Source: a bacterium
GTDB lineage: Bacteria > NPL-UPA2 > JAUVJM01
NCBI GenBank assembly: GCA_030596585.1
Contig: JAUVJM010000041.1
Span: forward strand, 1-10,107
Direction of reading: 5' to 3'
Length of the DNA stretch: 10,107 nt
Shown here: one piece after another, positions 1 to 6,418 of the stretch
Numbering within the stretch: the stretch's first letter is position 1
Layout of the letters: each line of letters opens with the position of its first letter
Position numbers and translations under genes: made by a program
The notes under the pieces: generated by a model
Told to the model about the DNA's origin: nothing
The model's input: only the letters and a program-made list of their open reading frames with translations
The model's database searches: none

Positions 1-2
1 TT

Positions 3-830
3 GGGGAGGCTATGGATTCAATAGCGAATGAACTGAAATATACGATTGGCGCTTTCTCGCTTCAGGAACCGGACGCCGGGATTGAAAAGATTTTGTTGAG
101 CGGCGGCGGCGCTAAGTTAGAAAATCTGCCTGAGTTTCTTAAGGAGAGGTTAGGGATTGATGCGGCTCACATTGACCCGCTGGAAGAACTGCGCCATAAA
201 CCGGATGAGGATTTGATATCCCGTGTTCAGGGTTGTGGTGATGTGGCTGTAGGCCTCGCCTTGAGGGGGGTAAAGGGCAAAGCGGAGAAAGTTTCCCTGA
301 ACTTCAAGGAGGGGCTGCTCGGGAGATCGGCGCGGAGAAAAGATTTTGTTACGATGGCAGTTCTCATTTCAGTAGTAGTCCTTCTTGGCATATCAGCGGT
401 GTTTCTCCGTTTGCACTGGAAGCGTTCCCATCTTTCCGGTCTGGAGAGAGAGATCAAGACCATCTTTGCGGAAACGTTTCCCATGGAGAAAGGAAGAGCA
501 AGGAGCAGTCTTGAGATGATTTCTCTGTTGCGTCAGCGGGTGGAGGAGGGGAGAAGCCGCCTGAGTGCTGCGGGTGAATTAGGCACGGGTTCGATGCTCG
601 ATATGCTGCGGGAACTGATGGTGAGTATCCCGGATTCCGTTTCGGTTGACATTACGGACATTTGGTTAGACGGGGACTCCATAAAACTCGAAGGGGAAAC
701 GGATTCTTTCGAAACGGTCGAGAAGCTGCTGCAGGGTCTCTCTGCGTCAGGCTGCTTCGGGGATGTTCGGGTCAAACAGGCTGACAGCCTGCACGGCAGG
801 GTGAAGTTTCGGGTGGATATTGTCAAATGA
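3..830 (+). CDS. gspL: GspL-like type II secretion inner-membrane protein, 5' truncated by window edge
   Basis: This is the C-terminal part of a GspL-type protein, the inner-membrane platform subunit that links the secretion ATPase GspE to the rest of a type II secretion system. The frame is open to the left edge, so the ATG at 12 is internal and residues here are counted from it. Residues 24-50 (IEKILLSGGGAKL and what follows) match the end of the actin-like fold shared by GspL and PilM. Residues about 112-133 form one membrane span preceded by an RRK basic stretch. The segment near 150-180, with an ETFP motif, resembles the start of the GspL periplasmic region, and residues 195-272 fit its ferredoxin-like domain. 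Having the actin-like and periplasmic parts in one chain favours GspL over separate PilM and PilN. The stop overlaps the next start. The subtype rests on family recall, so a PilM-PilN fusion remains possible. Confidence 0.75.
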   Translation, partial: GEAMDSIANELKYTIGAFSLQEPDAGIEKILLSGGGAKLENLPEFLKERLGIDAAHIDPLEELRHKPDEDLISRVQGCGDVAVGLALRGVKGKAEKVSLNFKEGLLGRSARRKDFVTMAVLISVVVLLGISAVFLRLHWKRSHLSGLEREIKTIFAETFPMEKGRARSSLEMISLLRQRVEEGRSRLSAAGELGTGSMLDMLRELMVSIPDSVSVDITDIWLDGDSIKLEGETDSFETVEKLLQGLSASGCFGDVRVKQADSLHGRVKFRVDIVK

Positions 831-1342
831 AGATAAAGAATAGATATTGCTACTGGATGGGGGCTTTCCTTATCATCGTTCTCATCTGGCAGTTTGGTGT
901 CGTTTCTGGAGGGAGGAAGTTCAGGGAACTCGACTCAAAAATCGTACGCAAGGAGAAAGCTCTGAAAGAGGTAAGGGATTTACAGAGTGAGTATCTCCGG
1001 GTTAAGAAAACCGTAGAAGAGATGAGGAAGAGCCTGGACGGACGCCGGGAGGATTATACTCCTCTTTCATTCCTTGAGAAATTGTCCCAGCAGTTGGGTG
1101 TAGGATATGAACTCACGTACCGGGAGCCTCGGGAACTCAGCGGTGAGAAGATGTATATGGAATCGTCTGTCGGCGTGGAGTTCAAGGGAATTAGCATGGG
1201 AGAACTCACAACCTATCTCTACCGGGTGGAGAACTCGAGTGAATTCCTCAGGGTGGGAAACCTGCACGTGAGTCCCCGGGAAGACGGTTTGCTCAGGGTC
1301 AGTTTTGAAGTCTCAACCCTGATCCCTGTCTGTGAGAGATAG
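827..1342 (+). CDS. gspM: GspM/PilO-like type II secretion protein
   Basis: This 171-residue bitopic membrane protein has a short cytoplasmic N-terminus, one membrane span at about residues 11-26 and a charged coiled-coil-like stretch at about 33-72. A mixed alpha/beta periplasmic domain at about 78-166 is compatible with the ferredoxin-like fold of GspM and PilO. In type II secretion, GspM pairs with GspL in the inner-membrane platform. The ATG at 827 overlaps the upstream stop (ATGA), and GGTGGA at 812-817 sits 9 bases upstream as a possible ribosome binding site. The family has little sequence conservation, so the assignment depends mainly on architecture, length and position directly after gspL. 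PilO is the main alternative. The next gene, a glycosyltransferase, begins only 3 bases after the stop, so the secretion operon is probably co-transcribed with sugar-transfer genes. Confidence 0.62.
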   Translation: MKIKNRYCYWMGAFLIIVLIWQFGVVSGGRKFRELDSKIVRKEKALKEVRDLQSEYLRVKKTVEEMRKSLDGRREDYTPLSFLEKLSQQLGVGYELTYREPRELSGEKMYMESSVGVEFKGISMGELTTYLYRVENSSEFLRVGNLHVSPREDGLLRVSFEVSTLIPVCER

Positions 1343-1345
1343 CTA

Positions 1346-2470
1346 ATGCATGTCGTTATAGATGCGCAGTCTCTTCTGGAACCACTTGCCGGAATCGGTC
1401 GCTGTACCAGCAGTATGTTGAAGGCTCTGGCGCGGGTAGATTTACGGAACCAGTACTATCTCTACTACGGGGCATCGTTCAGACAGAGTAGAGCTGCCCT
1501 TCCGCACTTCGATAGTCCGAATTTCCACAAGAAACTTATAAGGTTCCCGGGCAGGGTGTTCCGGCTTCTGACTGAGAAACTGAATGTCCTTCCCGTGGGA
1601 AGTCTTCTGGGGAACTATGACCTGTATCACGGGATGAATTATCACGTCCCCAGGGTAGCTTTTCCTTCGATAGTAAACATATACGACCTTTCTTACCTGC
1701 TTTTCCCGCAATATTTTACCGGGAAGAGGCTTAACGACATAAGGGGTAAGGTGGCAAGTTCCATAAAACGGGCTGACAGAATACTAACCGGTTCTGAATC
1801 CACGAAAGCGGATATTGTGAATTTTCTCAAAGTACCCGTGGAGAGAATCGAGGTAATCCAATTTGGCGTTGAAGAGGCTTTCAAGCCGCAGGGCAGCGAG
1901 GAGGCAGTTTCCATCAGGAAGAAGCTATCTTTGCCCGAAAGATTCATTCTGTTTGTGGGGACTATTGAGCCGCGAAAGAATATCATAAGTCTCCTGCGTG
2001 CCTATCGCAAACTTGGCAGGGTAGATATTGGGCTCGTGGTAGCCGGTGGACGCGGGTGGCTTTTCGAGGAAATCTTCAGGGAAGTGGACAGGTTGAATCT
2101 TAATGGGAAGGTGTTATTCCCCGGACGCGTTCCGGAAACTGACCTGCCTGCCCTCTACAGTGCGGCATCGGTCTTTGTCTATCCATCTGTCTACGAGGGC
2201 TTTGGCTTCCCGCCGCTTGAAGCGATGGCTTGCGGCACTCCGGTCATTACTTCCAATACCTCTTCACTTCCTGAAATAGTGGGTGATGCGGGGATACTCG
2301 TAAACCCTGAGGATTCAGACGAGATAGCAGAGGCAATCGAAAGCGTGCTTGACGATGATTCGAAAAGAGATGAGATGCGGACGAAGGGAATTGAGCGGGC
2401 AAAACGCTTTTCCTGGGAGACATGCGCCAGGGAGACGCTGAGGCTCTACGCGGAACTGACAGGAAAATGA
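1346..2470 (+). CDS. GT4 family glycosyltransferase (MtfB-like group)
   Basis: This 374-residue GT-B fold retaining glycosyltransferase should transfer a sugar from a nucleotide-sugar donor to a lipid-linked glycan at the cytoplasmic face of the inner membrane. The N-terminal acceptor domain opens with MHVVIDAQSLLEPLAGIGR, where the glycine loop of the family lies. The donor domain starts near residue 200 with GTIEPRKN at 205-212, whose Arg-Lys pair is expected to hold the donor diphosphate. The EX7E signature is complete (E284 and E292 in YEGFGFPPLEAMACG), followed by SLPEIVGDAG. The C-terminal FSWETCA helix is typical of O-antigen mannosyltransferase-B-like enzymes. There is no signal peptide or membrane span. 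The gene starts 3 bases after gspM and overlaps the next glycosyltransferase by 4 bases. Family placement is firm. Donor and acceptor sugars cannot be read from the sequence. Confidence 0.93.
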   Translation: MHVVIDAQSLLEPLAGIGRCTSSMLKALARVDLRNQYYLYYGASFRQSRAALPHFDSPNFHKKLIRFPGRVFRLLTEKLNVLPVGSLLGNYDLYHGMNYHVPRVAFPSIVNIYDLSYLLFPQYFTGKRLNDIRGKVASSIKRADRILTGSESTKADIVNFLKVPVERIEVIQFGVEEAFKPQGSEEAVSIRKKLSLPERFILFVGTIEPRKNIISLLRAYRKLGRVDIGLVVAGGRGWLFEEIFREVDRLNLNGKVLFPGRVPETDLPALYSAASVFVYPSVYEGFGFPPLEAMACGTPVITSNTSSLPEIVGDAGILVNPEDSDEIAEAIESVLDDDSKRDEMRTKGIERAKRFSWETCARETLRLYAELTGK

Positions 2471-3576
2471 AAATTGCAATTGACGGGCGTGCTCTGACGG
2501 TATCTCGAACCGGAGGTGGATGTTATACGTACCACCTTCTCAGGAAACTTCTGGAGAGAGATGAGGACAACCGCTACGTCTTGTGTGCACACAAACCGGT
2601 AATGTTTGCCCCGGGTGCCGCCAATCTGGACGTAAAGATAAACCGTTTCCCGCTCGGAGTATTGTGGCAGCAAGCTGGATTACCCTATATCCTGATGAAG
2701 GAGAGAGTTGACCTTTTCCATTCACCTCTCTTTACCATTCCTTTTTGTCTGCCGTGTCCCGCCGTTATTACAATCTTCGATCTGACTCCTTTGCTTTTCC
2801 CTCAATTCCATAACTGGAAGGTGCGCTTGAGTCTCAAGTATACGATGGGGTTATCAGCCCGGCGTGCAAAAAAGGTAATTGCAATCTCAGAGAGCACGCG
2901 TCGTGATATTCTGGAGCATCTCCCGGTGGATGAGAGCAAGGTGGTTGTGATTTATCCCGGAGTCAGCAGTTCTTTCCATCCGGGAGATTCTTCCAGCCGG
3001 GAGCAAACAAGGCAGGAATACGCCGACGGAGCGAGGTATATCCTTCATGTGGGCACGCTTGAGCCGAGAAAAAATCTCGGTTTCCTGATTGATGTGTATG
3101 ACCTTTTGAGAAAAAGGAAGTCTTCTGAGAACCTGCACCTGGTTCTTGCCGGCGGAAAAGGGTGGGGGTACGATAACCTTTTCAGGAAAGCCGCGGAACT
3201 GGGAATTGAGGATAGGGTTCACTTTGCGGGCTATGTCGATTCGGATGAGCTGCCGTGCATATACAGAGCGGCTGAGGCTTTGGTATACTCGTCACTCTAC
3301 GAAGGTTTTGGATTACCGGTTCTTGAGGCTATGGCGAGCGGTTTGCCCGTGGTTGTCTCGTCAAATTCTTCTCTTCCGGAGGTCGTGGGGGATGCGGGGC
3401 AGGTTATCAGGGGATGGAATGCGGAAGAGTGGGCTGGTGCCATTCACGACATTATCACTGAGGGGCCGCTACGCGAGCGTGCGATAAGCAAGGGGATTGT
3501 ACAGGCTCGGAAGTTTTCCTGGGAAAAATGTGCTGAGGAAGTGCTTAAAGTGTACATGGAGCTTGCGCAGGGGTAA
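2467..3576 (+). CDS. GT4 family glycosyltransferase, tandem paralogue of the preceding gene
   Basis: I place the start at the ATG at 2467, which overlaps the previous stop (ATGA), has AGGA just upstream and gives the family-typical opening MKIAIDGRAL. An in-frame ATG at 2422 would add 15 residues from inside the previous gene and is unlikely. The product is 369 residues. GTLEPRKN lies at 196-203 (donor diphosphate binding), the EX7E motif at E279 and E287 in YEGFGLPVLEAMASG, then SLPEVVGDAG and the C-terminal FSWEKCAEE helix. These motifs match those of the upstream gene closely, so the pair probably arose by duplication and may add successive sugars in one glycan. It is expected to be soluble or membrane-peripheral in the cytoplasm. 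The gene is the last of the transcript from the gsp side and faces a convergent HAD gene across a palindromic repeat. Sugar specificity is unknown. Confidence 0.93.
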   Translation: MKIAIDGRALTVSRTGGGCYTYHLLRKLLERDEDNRYVLCAHKPVMFAPGAANLDVKINRFPLGVLWQQAGLPYILMKERVDLFHSPLFTIPFCLPCPAVITIFDLTPLLFPQFHNWKVRLSLKYTMGLSARRAKKVIAISESTRRDILEHLPVDESKVVVIYPGVSSSFHPGDSSSREQTRQEYADGARYILHVGTLEPRKNLGFLIDVYDLLRKRKSSENLHLVLAGGKGWGYDNLFRKAAELGIEDRVHFAGYVDSDELPCIYRAAEALVYSSLYEGFGLPVLEAMASGLPVVVSSNSSLPEVVGDAGQVIRGWNAEEWAGAIHDIITEGPLRERAISKGIVQARKFSWEKCAEEVLKVYMELAQG

Positions 3577-3631
3577 GCCCAATGGAAGCAATCCGCTGAT
3601 TCCGTCATTGTGTGTTCATTCCCACCCCTTC

Positions 3632-3726
3632 TTGTCATTCCCGCGAAAGCGGGAATCCAGAGAGTATAACTGTATTTTGGATTCCGTCCTCCGACTTGAT
3701 CGGGGGATCAAGTCGGGGAATGACAA
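3632..3726. repeat. Compound palindromic repeat (dRS3-like/REP-like, MITE-sized)
   Basis: This 95-bp element is bounded by perfect 11-bp inverted ends, TTGTCATTCCC (3632-3642) and GGGAATGACAA (3716-3726). Inside are two hairpins. The first is ATTCCCGC-GAAA-GCGGGAAT at 3637-3656, matching the ATTCCC-N8-GGGAAT pattern described for the neisserial dRS3 repeat and common in many environmental genomes. The second is CCGACTTGATC-GGGG-GATCAAGTCGG at 3691-3716. The linker carries GGAATCC and GGATTCC in opposite orientation. The element lies between the 3' ends of two convergent genes, a usual place for REP-type repeats. It may also slow or end transcription from either side, but neither side shows a clear U-tract. 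Confidence 0.8.
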
Positions 3727-3762
3727 AAATTAACGTTGCTAATCACTAGTGAATGTTCACCA

Positions 3763-4511
3763 TCAACGCAATAGCAATTCTTCGAGTTCGTTGAGGTGTT
3801 TGATGCGTGCGTCCGGTTGGTGGTCTCCGTCAGCCGGAGTGAAACGCTCGTACGGTTCGTATTGGGTGGTGAAAATTGCAGACATGCCCATGCGTTTGGA
3901 GCCCTGCACGTCGGCTAACCAATTGTCGCCGACATAGATGCATTGTGCGGGTGGAAGGTCAAGATGCTTGAGCAGGGTTTGGAAAGGTTTGGGGTGAGGT
4001 TTCACGTATCCGACGTCTCCTGAGATGACGGCTGCCTCGAAGGTATCGGACAATCCAATCTTGGCGAGGCTGTCAATCAGGAATTGTCTGCTGGGATAGT
4101 TTGAGAGCAATGCCAGGCGGTATCTCCGGCGAAGTTTTTCCAGCAGGGGGAGTACCCCGTCAGGGAGTTCGATCGCTTGTAGAAACGAATCATAGCGCAC
4201 CTGCATAAGCTCATCTATCTGACGCTTGCTCGGGGCAAGGTCATAGATTTCGCGAATCAGCTCTCCGCAAACGGTTCTGAGGTTGTTTTCCCTGTAGCCG
4301 TTATTGAAAGGCGCAACAATCTGGCGGTCCCGTACCGTTTTCAGATGTTCCGTATCACATGTCCCGAACATCCGGGTTAGGGCCTTCACCAGAATGGCAT
4401 ATTGACGTTCGACCTGACGCGGGCCGAATTCAATCAGCGTATTTCCGTAGTCGAAGGCAACGGCTTTGATTTCTAAGTTTGTAAACGGTGGTTTGATTTT
4501 TCTACCTGCAT
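3763..4511 (-). CDS. HAD-superfamily hydrolase, probable 5' frameshift
   Basis: This is a HAD-like hydrolase of the phosphatase/dehalogenase superfamily, transcribed opposite to its neighbours. Counting from an in-frame GTG at 4389, motif II is the SN in LALLSNYPSR (96-97), motif III is K130 in GDVGYVKPHP, and motif IV is D155 and D160 in VGDNWLAD. The nucleophile motif AVAFDYGNTLIEFG lies upstream of that GTG, with its Asp codon at 4450-4452. The GTG start would therefore delete the catalytic residue. The motif I frame is open back to a TAA near 4529 but has no ATG, GTG or TTG. An ATG at 4511 lies one base out of frame, and one extra base in the A5 run (4497-4501) would join it, giving MQVEKIKPPFTNLEIKAVAFDYGNT. 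I list the joined extent. The position normally occupied by the second Asp of DxDxT is Gly. The substrate is unknown. Confidence 0.8.
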
Positions 4512-4560
4512 TGATTTGATTGATAGTAATTTAACGGCTCAGTTTTTTACTTTCTGAGAG

Positions 4561-4589
4561 CTTATATCACGTTTTAGAGGGCATGTGAA
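4561..4589 (-). promoter_or_regulatory. Sigma70-like promoter for the HAD gene
   Basis: Reading the minus strand, TTCACA (4589-4584) is followed by a 17-base spacer and TATAAG (4566-4561). Each hexamer matches 5 of 6 bases of the sigma70 consensus. Transcription would start near 4554, about 43 bases before the ATG at 4511 and about 165 bases before the GTG at 4389. This supports the upstream ATG as the ancestral start. It is a prediction from sequence only. Confidence 0.45.
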
Positions 4590-4613
4590 GAAAAAAATGT
4601 CCCCTATATTTCC

Positions 4614-4642
4614 TTGAAATATGTTTCCCTATGCTCTAATAT
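4614..4642 (+). promoter_or_regulatory. Sigma70-like promoter for the 4664-8673 glycosyltransferase operon
   Basis: TTGAAA (4614-4619), a 17-base spacer and TAATAT (4637-4642) form a plausible promoter. An alternative TATAAC at 4640-4645 would give a 20-base spacer. Transcription would start near 4649, giving a very short leader with GGGGGA (4649-4654) as the only Shine-Dalgarno candidate, 9 bases before the ATG. It is divergent from the HAD promoter, with about 24 bases between the two -35 boxes, in an AT-rich patch. Confidence 0.38.
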
Positions 4643-4663
4643 AACCGTGGGGGAAAATAAGAT

Positions 4664-6418
4664 ATGAGCCAAATGAATTATGAATATATGATGGCAGATC
4701 TGAAAAGCTCAAATCCGCAAAACTGGAGTGAAATATACGATCTTTTAATAAAGCTGAAAACAAAGGAGGAAAAGAGAGGGGAAATTTCAAATAGAAGTTT
4801 TAGCCAATTTATCAAAGGGGTAGCCTTTATTACTTTCGATTATGGGATAGATGGAGTTTCAATAGAGATAACAAAATATGCTCGGAGTATCGAAGCTCTT
4901 TTTCCCGTCGATTCTCCGGTACCGATTCATTTTATCGGCGGAGATTTTCATGAGGGAGCCAATACCGTCCTGCTTCCACGTTGGAAAAGATATCATCTGA
5001 AAGGCTCCAATGGCTGGGATAAGTGGGATGGAGGGAAATGGTTCAGGGAACTCTTTGGTGTTGCCTGGAGTGAGGAAGAAAGGGCTTCAAACAAACTCCC
5101 AAAAGAAATCTGGAAACAGACGGTTTCCTTAGCGGAGAGAATGGGATCATATATTTCAAAAAACAATATTTCCCTGATAATCCCTGTTAATATCTGTTCA
5201 AACCCCGGGAATCTTGCATTTTGCCTGGCAGCAATAATTGTAAGTGAATATCTCGGCCTTTTTGTTATAAATTCAAACCACGATTTTTATTGGGAAGGCG
5301 GCAAGCCTGAAGAGGATAGGAAAAAGGGAGAACCCTCCGGAGTCAGGGACCATTTTTTCCGCAACCGGAAATGCAAAGATTTTTTCAGATTATTCGAGGC
5401 GATCTATCCATGGGATGGAAAAAGGTGGCTCCAGGTCAATATTAATCGCCTCCAATCGTCAAAGCTGAAAGATCACTTCAATTTTGAACCGGAAAAAGTT
5501 TCAGAGCTTTCGACGAGTATAAGCAGTCTATTCTTCCGGGATCCAGGCAGAGAAGAGCTTAGATCGATCCGGTCAAGAATGGCGCATATATTATCAGGAG
5601 GAGAAGCTTTGATTAATCCTGTTCCGGTGAAAGTGCATTTATCAAATCTATCTCACTGGATGGAATGTCAACACCCCGTTGTTTTAAGTGATTCCAACAG
5701 ATCTTCACTCGACTTGACATCGCCTGATATTTTCTATTTTTTGCAGCCTACAAGGGTTATTGCAAGGAAAAGGATAGAGAGGGATATCGATTTATTGGAA
5801 AAACTTTTATTGTTCAAACCTTTTGAAGAATATTTCGGCAAGAACAGATCAAAAAAAATACTGCTTCATATAACAGGCCCTGTGCCAATCGAACATCAGG
5901 GAGCCCTTGAGCTGGTATTGGATGCCTATATTAAATTGTTATCCTCGGTGAGAAACTCTTTCGCAAAGAGGATATTCTTAGCCTTTTCTGTGGGGAATGA
6001 GGAACATTCCTGTTTCAAGGATAAGGGTTTTGTGAAACTGAAAATCGAAGATATTTATCGTCTTGCTGCTGTGATCCTTTTCCCCAGTGAAACGGAGGGG
6101 AGAGGACTTCCCATAATCGAGTCGGGAGCTGCAGGCATCCCAATAATCTGCAGCCGTTATCATCCACAGCAGGTTTTTTCGGAAGTTGTGGGAGAACACC
6201 TCGATCCGGATTTTCAGATAGTTTATATAGAATTTCCCGAAGGGGACTTTCCCGACTCTTTTCTCAAAAAATTGACAGAATTATTAATCGAGCCGAGGCA
6301 AAGAAAAAAAACAGAACATAACAGGAGAGCTGTAAAAGAACGCTATGGTTGCGGGAGAATGAAAAAAACTTTTAATGATCTTTTTCTGAGGTTGGAAAAC
6401 CAAAAGGCTGCAAAATGA
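4664..6418 (+). CDS. Large GT4-like glycosyltransferase (584 residues, divergent)
   Basis: This 584-residue protein is about 200 residues longer than usual for GT4 enzymes, with no membrane span or signal peptide. After about 50 charged residues, the first Rossmann-like domain begins with FITFDYGIDGVSIEITKYA (DGVS glycine loop, 56-74). It contains NSNHDFYWEGG at 203-213, a motif I associate with a GT4 clade that includes mannosylglucosylglycerate-type synthases. The donor domain begins with QPTRVIARKRIE (361-372), where R368 and K369 take the diphosphate-binding position, and ends with the EX7E pair E478 and E486 in TEGRGLPIIESGAAG. Residues about 105-150 and 215-300 hold the extra length, rich in Trp, Lys and Arg. 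Base composition is clearly AT-richer than the flanking genes, suggesting transfer. It overlaps the next gene by 4 bases. GT4 membership is well supported. The product is not identifiable. Confidence 0.85.
   Translation: MSQMNYEYMMADLKSSNPQNWSEIYDLLIKLKTKEEKRGEISNRSFSQFIKGVAFITFDYGIDGVSIEITKYARSIEALFPVDSPVPIHFIGGDFHEGANTVLLPRWKRYHLKGSNGWDKWDGGKWFRELFGVAWSEEERASNKLPKEIWKQTVSLAERMGSYISKNNISLIIPVNICSNPGNLAFCLAAIIVSEYLGLFVINSNHDFYWEGGKPEEDRKKGEPSGVRDHFFRNRKCKDFFRLFEAIYPWDGKRWLQVNINRLQSSKLKDHFNFEPEKVSELSTSISSLFFRDPGREELRSIRSRMAHILSGGEALINPVPVKVHLSNLSHWMECQHPVVLSDSNRSSLDLTSPDIFYFLQPTRVIARKRIERDIDLLEKLLLFKPFEEYFGKNRSKKILLHITGPVPIEHQGALELVLDAYIKLLSSVRNSFAKRIFLAFSVGNEEHSCFKDKGFVKLKIEDIYRLAAVILFPSETEGRGLPIIESGAAGIPIICSRYHPQQVFSEVVGEHLDPDFQIVYIEFPEGDFPDSFLKKLTELLIEPRQRKKTEHNRRAVKERYGCGRMKKTFNDLFLRLENQKAAK

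Noticed and set aside
3691..3726. Rho-independent terminator after the 2467 gene
   Set aside because: The stem is strong, but it is followed by GGAATGACAAAAATTAA rather than a U-tract, and the structure is explained by the repeat element.
3632..3726. CRISPR repeat
   Set aside because: There is no series of equal direct repeats with regular spacers; only inverted repeats occur.
3497..3937. Plus-strand frames of 78 and 62 residues
   Set aside because: The first runs out of the glycosyltransferase end into the palindromic repeat (the SFPRKRES-type peptide is a usual artefact of this repeat); the second is antisense to the HAD gene.
4495..4511. Programmed -1 frameshift site in the HAD gene
   Set aside because: The frame-set heptamer is A GAA AAA, not a classical slippery sequence, and no downstream stimulatory hairpin is evident; a one-base indel or sequencing error is simpler.
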